Source: Diogma glabrata (taxonomy: Eukaryota; Arthropoda; Insecta; Diptera; Cylindrotomidae). Taken from it: a stretch of 64,000 bases of DNA. Location: NCBI GenBank assembly GCA_963693315.1, contig OY856186.1, positions 129,997,143 to 130,061,142 on the forward strand. Reading direction: 5' to 3'. Below are positions 50,927 to 63,599 of the stretch, one piece after another. The translations under genes and the position numbers were made by a program. Numbering within the stretch: position 1 is the first letter of the stretch; each line of letters starts with the position of its first letter. The notes under the pieces were generated by a model. The model saw only the letters and a program-made list of their open reading frames with translations. It did no database searches and was not told the origin of the DNA.

Positions 50927-51769
50927 TTGGAGATATATTTTTTAGTATTTGCAATATTTTATAATATTAAAATGGGAAACAGTAAGAAAAATAAAAGTTA
51001 TTCAAGTTTAAGCCGTATATCAGATGCAGGTAGTGTTGTTCAAAATAGTGGGTCGGCTGCTAATGATAATTGTCTGATGACGAAAATGCAATTGGAATTA
51101 GAACGGCTTCGGAAAGAAAATGATAAATTAAGAAATGTTACTCCATCAACATCAAAAAATAAATCACCATATGTTGATGACGAATCTAAGATCACAAGGT
51201 CGAGTTTACAAAAGTCTAGAAGCTCTTTATCTTATAGTGATGTGATAGATTCAATCACGGAATTCGACGGAAGCACAAATTATAAGATAAAAACGTGGTT
51301 AGAAGATTTTAATAACATGGCAAATTTAATGAGATGGAACGAATTAGAAAAATTAATTTATGCGAAACGTAGTTTAACCGGTTCTGCTAAACTATCATTA
51401 AGATCACGTGTCGATTTAAATAGTTTCGATAAATTAAAAGATTTCTTGATAAGAGAATTTTCTATAAAAGTCAATAGTGCGGATATTCATCAAAAGCTTT
51501 CTTCTCGAAAATTAAATAAAGACGAAACATTGCGAGATTATTTTTATGCAATGCGAGAATTAGGTGCGCTTGGAAAAGTAGATGATGCTTCAGTTATTAA
51601 ATACGCTATTAACGGTATAAATGATAGTGAAGATAATAAAATAATTTTGTACGGTGCATTAGATTTTGAATCATTTAGAAGTAAGCTTGAATTATATGAG
51701 GAATTTAAAACTAAAATGAAGAAATGGAAGGAAACATATCCATATGTTTCTGATAGTGAAACAACTTAA
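50927..51769 (+). CDS. Gag-like protein of the non-autonomous LTR element
   Basis: 280 codons, uninterrupted. The first ATG at 50927 gives a hydrophobic lead; an internal ATG at 50972 (MGNSKKNKSYSSL) looks the more natural start. A coiled coil lies about residues 52-71 (MQLELERLRKENDKLRN), then a retrotransposon-gag capsid-like helical domain from about residue 108 (ITEFDGSTNYKIKTWLEDFNNMA; FLIREFS; ETLRDYFYAMREL). No zinc knuckle is present. It presumably assembles particles or targets the RNA to particles of a full-length relative; that is inference. Confidence 0.8.
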   Translation: MEIYFLVFAIFYNIKMGNSKKNKSYSSLSRISDAGSVVQNSGSAANDNCLMTKMQLELERLRKENDKLRNVTPSTSKNKSPYVDDESKITRSSLQKSRSSLSYSDVIDSITEFDGSTNYKIKTWLEDFNNMANLMRWNELEKLIYAKRSLTGSAKLSLRSRVDLNSFDKLKDFLIREFSIKVNSADIHQKLSSRKLNKDETLRDYFYAMRELGALGKVDDASVIKYAINGINDSEDNKIILYGALDFESFRSKLELYEEFKTKMKKWKETYPYVSDSETT

Positions 51770-51879
51770 GATGATTTTGTAAAAACAATTACACCAACTA
51801 CTATTGTTTAAAATTACGTTATTTTTATATTTTATTATACCATTTAAGACGATCCTGGGTATAACTTTTTATATCATTA

Positions 51880-52075
51880 TGTAAGACGGATAAGAATTAC
51901 AAATTAAGGCGAATGTAATTATAATTAAGACGAAAATAATTACAAGTAAGGCGAAAATAATTATCAATAAGACGAAAGTAACTATAATTAAGACGAAAAT
52001 AATTACAAGGCGAAAATAATTATATTTAAGACGAAAATAATTATACTATGTAAGACGATTAAATTAGGTGCAAGG
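51880..52075. repeat. ~22-25-bp tandem repeat, about nine units
   Basis: The theme AAGACGAAAATAATTATAATT repeats with AAGGCGAAAATAATTACAAG variants from 51880 to about 52075, between gag and the 3' LTR. Confidence 0.85.
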
Positions 52076-52129
52076 CGTGTAATTCAATAAAGGTTTACCG
52101 GGACGGTAGAACAGCAGGAGGGCCGAATC

Positions 52130-53104
<975 letters not shown>

Positions 53105-53139
53105 TCATTTTAGGAAGCCATTAGTACACTTTTATATGC

Positions 53140-53760
53140 ATCAAAATGTTTGAATAAAAATTAATCATTAATTCAATGAATTATTTGTGACATAATATCA
53201 CTCCGATGGAAGTTTTCCCATCATAAATAATAAGACTGAATCTAACAATATATGGTGGGCAATTTATGAAATATTTTTGCTATCTATACAACAGTCGATC
53301 GATCTAGTTTCGAACCCAATAAGAATACTTTTAATAATAAAAAGTTTATCCATTCTTATCAGGGCTAGCCGACTAGATAAACTACCAAAAAAAGTGAACG
53401 CTTATAAACCAAAATTGATCTACTGTTCAAGCGAAGTACAAGAAAACAAAAGACTTTCATAAACATATATTTTTTAGGTTCAGGTTTAGTCAATTTATTT
53501 GTCTAGTTGATCACTATTGCTGTTATACTCTAACCAAGTTAGAATTGAATAACAAACTTGTATCAGCGAGAAGAAGATGACGCGTCTTCACTTATGTCTA
53601 TTGACACATTATCAAAAATTAATTCAATGAATTATTTGTGATATAACATCACTCGGATAGAAGTTATCTCATCATGAATAATAAGACTGAATCTAAAAAT
53701 TTATGGTGTGCAATTTATGAAATTTTTTTGCTATCGATACAATCTAGAAACTAGATCGAT
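53140..53760. repeat. Two diverged direct repeats (~140 bp)
   Basis: Copies at about 53155-53300 and 53605-53755 share TTAATTCAATGAATTATTTGTGA, ATATCACTC-GAT-GAAGTT, AATAATAAGACTGAATCTAA, CAATTTATGAAAT and TTTTTGCTATC. The short frame between (53277-53462) has no motif. Confidence 0.7.
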
Positions 53761-53779
53761 CGACACACATTGTTTAAAA

Positions 53780-54620
53780 GGGATTTTCTGATTTCAAAAG
53801 ATTCTAAGGCATCCAGTTTAGGATCTTTGGCTTCAATGTGTAAAATTTTTGTATTTTCGTTATTCTTGAAGCAGGCATTATGGTTTTCGCCTTTCGGAAA
53901 TCAAATATTTGGCAAATGTAGAGGACGAATAACCTAGCTTGAGAGCACGAAAATGTTAATAACAACGACTCTGGAAATCACGACCAGTTTGTCCAATATA
54001 TATATATATAGCAGGGCAGGGATTTTGTTCTGACTGGATTTGTTATTAACCAGAAGTTTTTAGATGGTGTTTTTATTATAGTAAGCACAGTTAAAAGCCG
54101 TAGATTTCGAAAGTATGTTTCCAATATTTTTACTGAGTTTTCCTGTATAACTAATTTTACGCCATATTTTGGCTTCTAGGGTTTGGTAGATTAACTTATA
54201 TGCGGCACGGTGGGTAGATGGGTAGATTAACTTATAGGTGGCACGTTTTTGTTTTTACGTAATATTTTGTAAACCACATTGTGCTTAAATCCGTTGCTTT
54301 TTGCAATGTGAAGAATAGTGTACTGTTTAAAAATGTATAGAAGAAAGGGGAACTTTATCACACAGTGTTTTATGCTTAGAGGATGGTTAGAAGAGGAATT
54401 TATAATTGTGTCAGTACAGATTGGCTTCCGATAAATGTTGAACTCAAATTTTTGCCGTTGGATGACTAATTGATATGTCCAAAAAGTTAATAGATCTATC
54501 ACACTCTTTTTTCATGGTGAATTGGATAGATTGGTGTTGGTTGTTGAGAAAAAAGCGAAAGTTTGTGAGTTGTCTATCTGTACCATTCCATAGACACAAT
54601 TGTGGTACCTAGCTCCTGTA
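53780..54620 (-). pseudogene. PLE RT C-terminus and GIY-YIG endonuclease remnant
   Basis: Minus strand, in order: WYR followed by DNSQTFAFF (the YVDD motif has lost codons) near 54580; LNNQHQSIQFTMKKECDRSINFL; KFEFNIYRKPICTDTIINSSSNHPLS (54440-54370); TILHIAKSNGFKHNVVYKILRKN (54320-54250); then the endonuclease IGQTGRDFQSR, HFRALKLGYSSSTFAKYL at 54000-53890. A short TA run (53998-54009) sits exactly on the codons for the YIG of the GIY-YIG motif and reads YIYIYIG. Many stops. Confidence 0.75.
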
Positions 54621-56712
54621 GGAGTCGACAAACAAATTTAATTAAACGAACTGTTCTATTAACTATAGCACTTGAAACATTTACTGAAGAAAAACACAGT
54701 ATTTAGTATATTAAATTGTCTTCACTTTTGAATTTTATTTCTTTTATTTTTGTTGGTAATTATTTTTGCTATTACAATTATTATAAATTTAGTATCAAGA
54801 TTCACCTGTACTCTCTGCCGTACTTTTTTCACAACTCAATTTTAACTCTTTTTTTTTAAAAATCAAATCAAAATCAATCTACAAAAATAATCTATAAAAT
54901 CTACATTTGTTATATTTTTTGGAAGGGAGCGTAATGAACCGTTATTAAAATAATTTTGTTTTAAAATTCGTTAAGCCAATCATATTAATTTAAAGTACAA
55001 ATCAATTCCCCTACAAAACAATCAAAGGTGAAAAACCCATCGTTCATTTACATTTTCAATGTACAGCAATTATGCGATTTTGCATAATTGTTGAACAATC
55101 GTAATGTTGCTATTTAATTAATATTTCTATTTCGAAATATTAAATAAACAGCACTAAACGTATAAGTTTATTCACCCTGCATTATTTCGTTAAGAAATTG
55201 TGAAATTTGGTATAGATTTTTGTAATGGATTTTTATTTTAATATATGTATGATAACGGGTCATTACACAATATATCATCTACATATCTAAACCAAAAAGA
55301 GACGTGCTTAGAAAACTGATGTGTACCGTTGAAGATTTGTCTTTCAAACCAGTTCATAGAAAGTCCATCAACAAATTTGAAATATCGATATCAATATTAT
55401 TATCGAATGTTCATCTTTGAGTTCAATAGAGTATCATTAAGGATTGTAGAGAATTGGACATTTATAAAATTAATTCGGAAACCCTGGCCCTGGAAATCTC
55501 TTATTTATCACAAAAAAAGTATAATCGAAAATAAATTAAATATTTAATATAACAAAAAAAACTAATTTAATACAAAAAAGAGCTAAAACATAAAAATTAT
55601 ATAAATCAAATGAAAAGCATTAGTTGTTTTCTTCCAAAACCAGTCCTATGGATTAAATGTTGATTGTAGGCTGTCACAAATTGCATCCCAAAAAAATTGC
55701 ATCCCAAGAATCACTTATATAAAAATCTGGAGCGTCATCCACAGACGCTTTGTAGAATGCAATACACCATGTTAATCATTCCAAAGATGAACAAAATCAA
55801 AAGTTGAACCAGCATAACAATCATACATATAAGACTCATTTGCAATTAAATCACTCATTAAAAAGTCTTCCAAATCGTCGCTTGATGCCCCAAATAAAGA
55901 CTGTGATGTCATTACAACGGTTTACTGTTGTGTTTTGTAATGTTAAAAATTCTTCAAACACTAATTTGTACATATATGTTTCGCGTTGAAATAAATCTAC
56001 CGCTATATTTGTAGGCGCTAATTTACAAATTAAGCTCAACATACATTCCATATCCAACTTCTCGTTCACTTTTATGTGAAGAACTTTTGACGAGTTATTT
56101 TCACCTTTTTTAACACATATCCTGGTATCCAATTCTTATACGTCCGTTGAATTTTTCTTAGCCACCATCGATTTAATTTGTTCCAATAACTTCCGGCATG
56201 GTTTAACTATCTTCGAAGCAGCTTTCTAATACCAAAATGCTCATGTATAAAGATATAAATATGTTATTCCAAAACAAAATTAAAAAAAGCTGAAATTGGT
56301 TTGGATTATCTGTTTACTTTTGAGAAATGGTGCTAGTCAAACTTCTTAGCACTCAAAACTCAATAAAAAAACGAAAACTTAGCACTGTTTGAATAAAAAC
56401 ACAAATAGCAACAATAAATTAATTTAAACAATTTAATAGAAACAAATTATAAAAACATTTTTTTTACATTTTTTGTGCCACAATAACAGTTTGATTTAAA
56501 TTTACAGAATGATTTTTGGATATAAAAAAATCGATCATAAATAGGATTTTTCAGTTTCGTTTTTATTGTATCTTTCATCGCATATAAATCAATAATTTCT
56601 CCCTCCATATATCATTCGAACAAAAATTTTTTGAAACAAAAAAAAAATCTCCTCCAACCAGTCTTATTATTTACAAATGAACAAAACTGTATTCTATCTA
56701 AATATAACATTA
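54621..56712. other. AT-rich stretch of unknown origin
   Basis: Apart from the short minus-strand frame at 55851-56210, nothing is recognisable. It separates two PLE fragments on the same strand and may be inserted DNA. Confidence 0.4.
55851..56210 (-). pseudogene. Unrecognised reading frame
   Basis: A minus-strand frame reads CRKLLEQIKSMVAKKNSTDV, a stop, then a 93-codon segment (MDTRICVKKGENNSSKVLHIKVNEKLDMECMLSLICKL and onward). Composition is protein-like and the frame continues on both sides of the stop, so it may be a decayed gene, but I do not recognise a family. Confidence 0.3.
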
Positions 56713-57367
56713 GCTGCGTTTTTTTCATTTGGGTCAGGGTCAAGGTCTAGATCAACTCTATTTTTTACATGTAAAAACAACAACAACATAACCCAGATAT
56801 TTATCTGGGTCTAGATCAATGATCTAAAATATTTTGGTTACATAAAATTGCAAGAGATGGCGAAACGTAGGTTTTGATTTTATAAAGTTGGTATGGTCAT
56901 TTTAAAACTTATAAAATGTCAAAGAAAATTTATTCAAAATAAAAAAACTGTCAAAGATGCTTTGTTAAATTTGTTTAAAATCAATTTTAATATGATTTGT
57001 TTTCAACATGATTCAACATTTTTTAAAGAATAGATGTTTACAATTTTTTATTAATTATCAATTATTTTATTTCACGCCATTTGCAATAATCAATGAACAA
57101 TGCCATATGTAAAAAAATGGATTAGTGTTTCTGATTAAATTTTTTTGAATTTTTTTCATATGAAGTTTTATTTTTCAAGAGACGTTAAATATTTTTTGAA
57201 TTTTTTTTATATTGAGTTTTAATTTCAAAATGGCGCTACAAGTTCACAATTTTTTTTCTTCTCAGCTCAGTGTTGCCAACAATTTAAAATATAATATTTT
57301 TTTTCTTTGCGTGACCCACATCGTTTTTTTCAAACCTTGACCCTGACCCAAATGAAAAAAACGCAGC
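56713..57367. mobile_element. 655-bp TIR element with TTA target duplication
   Basis: Inverted ends of ~34 bp start GCTGCGTTTTTTTCATTTGG at the left, with the exact complement at the right. TTA flanks both sides (56710-56712, 57368-57370), the TWA-type duplication of PIF/Harbinger elements, though a TA duplication is also possible. Noncoding interior. Confidence 0.75.
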
Positions 57368-57549
57368 TTATGACCAAAAATTTCTATGTAGAAACAAACA
57401 GGTATTACTAATTGAGTAAAAAAATGTTAAAATATTATTGATATACTTATATGATCGCTTTTATGTCGAATTAAAATTAGCAAATTATTAGCGGATTTCT
57501 ATAAATATGAATATTCTTACTTTAGAGAAATATTCGAAATAGTCAGTCG

Positions 57550-57760
57550 TTACAGGATATTCATTGGAACTGATGTGAATAAACTAGCTACATCAAACGA
57601 AATAAGTTTGGCATTCATTGGGATGGTGACATCTTTGAATTGGAATTCGTTGTGATTATTTTCGTTACCGTTAAGTTTTTCAACTGTTATAATGGTATTA
57701 TTTTTGATTTTTATTTGTTGTCTAAAGCCATAAATTATTAGATGTATCATAAACATCATT
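57550..57760 (-). pseudogene. PLE RT fragment around motif A
   Basis: Minus strand reads FKDVTIPMNAKLISFDVASLFTSVPMN, the PLE RT motif A block. Upstream IKNNTIITVEKLNGNEN. It stops at 57553 and the rest of RT is not found until 54.6 kb, so the element is either split by inserted DNA or these are two copies. Confidence 0.7.
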
Positions 57761-57784
57761 GGAAATATTTAAAAAAGTTGTTTT

Positions 57785-58150
57785 GTAAACCGTCAACTTA
57801 TTGTCCATAAACTCAATATAAATGATTGCGAATGTTGATGATGTCGTCATCCGCGGCTTAAGTGATTAATTTATAAGTGAGAGTTGCAAGTCGTTTGAGA
57901 GTGGATCTAAACAAATTGGTCTCAAATAAAATTATGAAAAAATCAAACCTATGAAGAGAGCATGAGAAAACATATTTGATTGCAATTATAAACGATCTGA
58001 GGGAGTTGAATCCTGTAAATATTTAAGAGCAGCATTGGAATCAAACAACAGCTTACTTACAGATGTAAAAGGAAGAACCACTTCAAGTAAACGAAAGTTT
58101 TTCTCATTTAAACCTCCCCCGGATTGAAAACTGACAAAAATTGACGAATT
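57785..58150 (+). pseudogene. LINE RT scrap (motif C region)
   Basis: Plus strand reads LIVHKLNI-MIANVDDVVIRGLSD (VDD in place of YADD), then RSEGVESCKYLRAALESNNSLLTDVKGRTTSSKRKFF. This parallels YADDVVILGRSE and EGVESFKYLGSMLDSNNSILTDIKARI of the LINE at 25.7-26.0 kb, so it is the same family. Confidence 0.7.
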
Positions 58151-59400
58151 ACTTAAAACGTTTAAAAACAAGTGCAGACACGTGCAACAAGCAAGATTTT
58201 TAAAATTTGAAACTAATCTCTTTCTAGGAAGAAGATGAAAAATTGATAACTAGGTTTTAACTTTCAACTACTCAATTAATACAAGTTAAACAATAATGTG
58301 TACACATTGATAATCCGTAAGCGGGTAACATTAATCATTAGATAATAGTGTCATTTTTAAGTTTTTTTCTCTGTAAACACACTTTTGTAAACACACTAAT
58401 TTGAAGTAACATCACATCATGGTAAAAAATGTAATCCTTTTACCATCAACACCTTGCAGACACATTGAAAAAATTATTACTAAAAATCAAATCAAACCAA
58501 CAGAAAAAAAATTATCCAACTCAACAAATTTTACCATTTTGACGGGAGGCAATTTTAAGAAAATATATATTCTTATCGCATAACAGATTGTTGATGTATC
58601 AAATCAAACATAAAAATAAAAAATGGTGAAATCCGAAATGACTTTCCAAACAGCAAAAGGAATATATTTTTTCGGGGTTCGTTTAATTTCAACAATGGAA
58701 TATCTTCCATCGATTCATTGAGTATTTTGTATTATCGTAACGTTAAAAAAACAGATAAAAATCATGAAATTGATCTGAAAATAAAAGAAATCAAGAGATA
58801 ATAAAGAGATTTTATTATAAAAAAACTATTATTTGAATTTTCTGCTCTTTTCATTCACTTTATATCCGGTAAATAAATGTTAATGGGTTGTATATGACTG
58901 TGGTTTCTATAGTCTATTTATTGTTTGTGGTTTTTCTTGAAATCAAATTATTGTTAAAGGTTGTATTCGGTTGATTTTGCAAACACGATAAGTCGATTAC
59001 GCTTTTCATTTGACTAAATATGGAGATTTAGCTCCGTATACTTAATTGATCTCATAATTTTGTAACATAAGCATAAAGCAGCATAGAACCTACAAAAGAG
59101 CTTAAAAAGTACTAATAATTACTAATCGGTTACTTATCAGATAAATACTGCAAAACTGTATTTACCTGACGCACTATCTAATAACGCCTAACAATTTAAA
59201 TGACGTTAACTAAAGCTTAATTAACATAAAACAACATATGCGGTGGGACTGTTGATAGAAGATGTTGATATAAGGACCCAAATGTGAATGATATCATTTT
59301 CTCTCTTTCTCTCTCTGGCGTTTACATCTCATCAAGGGATTTTGTCGCCTGTGCAATCATCTTTAATTCATCTGGTTCCATGACTAGTTGACCTTAGTTC
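58151..59400. other. AT-rich noncoding stretch
   Basis: No gene, TIR pair or microsatellite seen, apart from a short CTCTCTTTCTCTCTCT tract near 59300. Confidence 0.4.
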
Positions 59401-60080
59401 CGACATTCTACACCAGAAAGCTCATGCATGATGTCATCGTTGGCTGGGTCTTACTCTTCGGCGAATTGGTTCATGTTGGGACAATTTCTTTATAATTATA
59501 TCTAATAAAGCTCTTTCTGCAAGACCAAACCCTCTAATCCGGTTGGATTTATTAAACCCGATTAAATCGCAGTTTCCAAGGAGTTGTCTAATTTCATGAT
59601 TTGTTCGGATTGTATACGGATTTTCAGCCACTTTAAATGAACCATACATTGATCGTATGATCTTCTTTTTGAATGTTGATAGAATTCTACAGTCGGTGGT
59701 AATCAGAGTCCAGATTTTACTTTCAAAGGTTAGCACAGGTCGAAATTATGATTTGTAAAGCGTGAGTTTACACGATCGCTAAGGATGTTTTGATTGCAGA
59801 AGTTTTAAGTATGCATAGAAAACTCTTTAGGTGGCAGTAACACGAGCTTTGTTATTTGCCCTCATGTTATTTAACGATGGTATTTTATCTTTTTCACGCG
59901 TTCTACAACATAGTCGCCAGTATCCAGATTTCCAAGAGACATGTTCATTAATGGTGTTAAAAGTTTAGTTATCGTTATAGTTTAATAATATTCTTTGGGT
60001 GTTGATTATTTCACCATTTATTGCTGATGAAAAACGTGTTCTAGACAAAGTTGTGAAAACTTGACCATTTTTGATTTTCC
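59400..60080 (-). pseudogene. LINE RT C-terminal domain
   Basis: Minus strand: KARVTAT--VFYAYLKLLQSKH and LYKS-FRPVLTFESKIWTLITTDCRILSTFKKKIIRSMYG, then VAENPYTIRTNHEIRQLLGNCDLIGFNKSNRIRGFGLAERALLDIIIKKL and RRRVRPSQR. This is the standard tail downstream of RT in CR1/RTE-like LINEs. Upstream frames are broken by stops. It may be from the same family as the 24-26 kb copy, which lacks this part. Confidence 0.8.
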
Positions 60081-60534
60081 TGAAACAGGGCATATAAGTA
60101 GTTTGGACAAAATAAAAAATACGACTTATTTTAAAATTTTTTTAAAGTGCATAGTTTGAGCACCCCAACATGCATGAAAAATGAAAATTCTGCCAATCCG
60201 ATGTAACTTTGAAATTAAATTGCTCAAGAACGGCTTTACCGATTTGATCAAACTTTTTTTGTTTGATAGATGATTAGTTAACCCTTTGAAAAAAAATTAA
60301 TTAATTGTTTTTATAATTAATTTTGAAATAAAAATATTAAAAAAACTTTTTTAAAGATGGCGCTAGGGTCGAAGATCAATTGGAATTAAATTAATTTTTT
60401 TTCTGAAAATAGTTCTATCCTTACTCTAAAATATATCAAATTAATTATCAGAGGCGTTAATTTTTGTTCTTGAGATATTTAATTTTAAAGATTTTTACTA
60501 CGACTGAAATTCGAATTTTTCTTCATTTTTTCAA
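60081..60534. other. Noncoding stretch
   Basis: No gene; the segment around 60150-60260 (GAGCACCCCAACATGCATGA, CCGATGTAACTTTGAAATTA) looks like an old repeat but I cannot assign it. Confidence 0.35.
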
Positions 60535-60759
60535 TTGTAGTGTAGAACTGAGATGTTTAATGTTTATGTAACTTTTATTAAATCAAAATAGATTTTGGCT
60601 TTACCTATTGTGTCAGACTTTTTGTTTATGGAATTAGCAAATGACAAGATAAATAGTGATTCCTTCGTGATTCGTTTTGAACGGATTTTTTCTTTGCATA
60701 GGACTTCAGGATTATCTAGGACGAACGTGTGTGAAGTGTCACCTATGTGGTACGCTAAT

Positions 60760-61060
60760 GCCGTTGTATAATGTTTTTAGGATTGTCAGGGGGTTTGGTG
60801 TTAAATGGGTGGGATTAGGGGGAGGGAGTAAATGGGTGGGTGTAAATGAGGAGTAGGGCTATTAGTAGGAACAGGAAGAGAAGTTTGTTGTTCGGTGGCC
60901 GTGGGTAATCTATTTATTGAGTTTGGTGTTGTTGTTGGGGAATTCATCATTTTTTTTAAATCGACAGTGTGTTGGTACATCCTTTTTTCCAGATATTGGG
61001 CTGATACACCAATATAACAGCTAGTGCAGTCCTTACAATTTATTTTATAGACAGTGTTGC
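60760..61060 (-). pseudogene. PLE GIY-YIG fragment, inverted copy
   Basis: On the minus strand from ~61060: KDCTSCYIGVSAQYLEKRMYQHTVDL, followed by MMNSPTTTPNSINRLPTATEQQ-like Pro/Thr/Asn-rich sequence. The GIY-YIG core Tyr-Ile-Gly is kept, and the Arg/His positions after it (EKRMYQH) are kept, which are altered in the plus copy. Confidence 0.65.
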
Positions 61061-61094
61061 ATGTTTTTCGGAGTTAAATCCTTGAGTCTTGTGA

Positions 61095-61563
61095 AAAATT
61101 TTTGGTGGTTCGTATTATCAAACAAAATCGAAAATCTCCTCAAACAATTTCTACCCGCCAATAAAATCAAAATAACGTTCAGACCAGGAAATACGAACTA
61201 CCAAAAAGGTTTCAAAAGACTCAAGGATTTAATTCCGAAAAACAAAACATGCAACAATGTCTATAAAATAAATTGTAAGGACTGCACTAGCTGTTATATT
61301 GGTGAATCATCCCAATATCTGGAAAAAAAAGTATATACCAACACTCTGTCGATTCAAAAAGAATGATGAATTCCCCAACAACAACACCAAACTCCATAAA
61401 TAGATTACCCACGGTCATCGAACAACATTCTTCTCTTCCTGTTCCTACTAATAACTCTACTCCCAATTTACTCCAACCTCCCCCTGAACCCACCCATTTA
61501 ACACCAAACCCCCCTAATACTCCTAAAAAAGATTATACGACGGCATTAGCGTGTCATAGGTGA
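61095..61563 (+). pseudogene. PLE GIY-YIG fragment, plus copy
   Basis: Reads KIENLLKQFLPANKIKITFRPGN, FKRLKDLIPKNKTCNNVYKINCKDCTSCYIGESSQYLEKKVYTNTLSIQKE, then after a frame change at 61363 MMNSPTTTPNSINRLPTVIEQHSSLPVPTNNSTPNLLQPPPEPTHL. The first part is the linker and GIY-YIG start; the Pro-rich tail is unusual for PLEs. Frame broken. Confidence 0.7.
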
Positions 61564-61770
61564 CACTTCACACACGTTTGACCTAGATAATCCTGAAGTC
61601 CTATGCAAAGAAAAAAACCGTTCGAAACGAATCACGAAGGAATCGCTATTTATCTTGTCATTTGCTAATTCCATAAACAAAAAGTCTGACTCAATGGATA
61701 TAGTCAAAATCTATATTGATTTAATAAAAGTTACATAAACATTAAACCACCTCAGTTCTACACTAAGTCT

Positions 61771-62755
61771 CCAATTTTTAATAAGATGCTTACCAACATC
61801 CAATAATGAACTAACACATACAAAACAAGTTGTTCCTAAATAGTAAATAGTAAACATTAAAAACACTTATATTTAAACAGTTCCTTTAAACACTGACAGT
61901 ATGTGATAATGTCTAGTCGATTAACATTTGTAACTTTTAATTTAAGTTTATGACATCTTTAATTAAGTTTTAATAGTTTTGAAAACGTACATTTTTTTGT
62001 CGATTTTTAAATTTTTGATTTTTAAAAAATTTGAAATTTTGATATATTGTTGGTATTGACGAAAGAAAACAAGTAATTTCTGCTTTTATTTTTTGAGTAC
62101 TCTGAATCGGAGTTATGCGCGGTTGAATTTTTGAGGCTTTTTCACGTAGTTTTGGTAATGGTGTCAATGTTTTGTTAATAGATCCCATAAATTTCATGCG
62201 ATTTACGTATATTTTTGCACATAGGGAGAGAAATTATTGAATAATCGAAATATGTAAGTTGGAAATTAATAATTCTTCTCTTTTCCGCTAGGCGGCGCGT
62301 TAAACCTTGCTTTACTTCAAAGCTCATATCTCAAAAATCAACTTTTTTTTTTTTGCTGTTTTTTACAAATTTTAGAGTAAACACATGCAGCTATGAAATA
62401 AAGAAATAAAAAGTGAGAGATTCCATATGGATTTTTTATACGATTTTTTTAAAGTTTAGTATATGAAAAATTCACATGTGTTTTTACATCAAATTAATTA
62501 TTCTTTACTAAATCTGAATCTAATGTATTGAAAATTTTATATTTTAACATCTGTACTAAATATTGAAACATATTCTGTGCATTACTTAATGAAAGCTGGT
62601 TTTTATTGAGAATCAGGATTGGAGATTCCAACGATTGAAGATTGTGATTTACTTTAAACATCTTAACACTAACATAAGCATGAGTTGATTATATTAATAA
62701 GTTTTTTTTTCTATAAAAATTATAATTTAATGAAACAATAATAATATTACAAACA
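61771..62755. other. AT-rich noncoding stretch
   Basis: A short minus frame (62197-61970) is rich in K and I and lacks a motif. Nothing else is seen. Confidence 0.4.
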
Positions 62756-62779
62756 ACAACATTAAAAAATTAATTTAAA

Positions 62780-63300
62780 TATTTTTTGGGCTCTAAATTA
62801 AAATACATATTTCTGATTATCGGAAAAGGGAAACATTTTTGCAATTATTTTATCGCGTTTAGTATTATCCCGTAAAAAATACTGAGACCCTTGAAGTTCA
62901 CTAATTGTTTTAATGTCCGAAAGCCGTGAAAGAAATTGTTCCTGTAGTTTGATATCTTCTGAAAACACATATGAAAAAATCATACGTGTATAATTTTTTT
63001 CGACCAAATTTCTATAATTTCAAATGATTCCCTTTGTGTTGATATTTTCTCTCCATTAAGCTATGCTCTCCGGGCTTCTTTTTTAGGTGTGCTTCCGATC
63101 CGATGGACCCTTTCCATGTGCAGTTGCAAAGAAATGGCTGCGGGTATTTTAAAATCAACAATATGTTTGCAAAGATTTATAAAATTTTTCTTATTTTTAT
63201 ATTGAGTTTCTGAGCCATCCGTAAAATATAAAATTATTTTAATACTTAGAACGGACCAATAATAAAGACCAGTATTGCAACAATGGCCGAATACTGGCAA
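62780..63300 (-). pseudogene. Transposon-associated protein remnant (YFTDG...QYKN family)
   Basis: On the minus strand: LYFTDGSETQYKNKKNFINLCKHIVDFKIPA, then with a frame change SHFFATAHGKGPSDR, then TPKKEARRA and SLNGEKISTQRESFEII, then NYTRMIFSYVFSEDIKLQEQFLSRLSDIKTISELQGSQYFLRDN and FSDNQKYVF. I recall the F-T/S-D-G-xxxQYKNxKNF ... HFFATxHGKGPCDG pattern from a large family of uncharacterised, multi-copy animal proteins that behave like transposon products; the biochemical role is unknown to me. Frameshifts make it inactive. Confidence 0.6.
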
Positions 63301-63599
63301 CTACGACTGGACCGTTAAAAAACATATAAAATATTATTATATGTAAATTTAAATAAATTAAATACAAAATAATTAAAATAAAATTGAAATGTCTTATGAA
63401 AAATAATTAAAACTCATACCAACATTAACAATAATATCAAAGTCTTTCAGCTGAGAAACTATATCTAAACTATAGGTAAAATTCTTCAAACTATTTATTT
63501 CTAAATGGATATTACTTTAGTGAATTTAACAAAATGACATAAATCGGGAAAATCATGGTTGTAGTATACTTGCCCAATATCCAATTAATGCTAAACATT

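Larger units (their letters stand above)
60535..61770. mobile_element. Inverted pair of PLE 3' ends
   Basis: The segment 60535-61060 (minus) and 61210-61770 (plus) are inverted copies of the same PLE 3' region, including the endonuclease core, a Pro/Thr/Asn-rich tract and the 3' UTR (AATAAAAGTTACATAAACATTAA). The plus copy extends further 5' (61061-61209). Neither copy has RT. Confidence 0.8.

Noticed and set aside
61560..61640. Hammerhead core in the third PLE family (CCTGAAGTCC ... TTCGAAACG)
   Set aside because: CTGAAGT lacks the required GA after the core N, and stem I does not pair with the sequence after GAAAC, so it does not meet the consensus.
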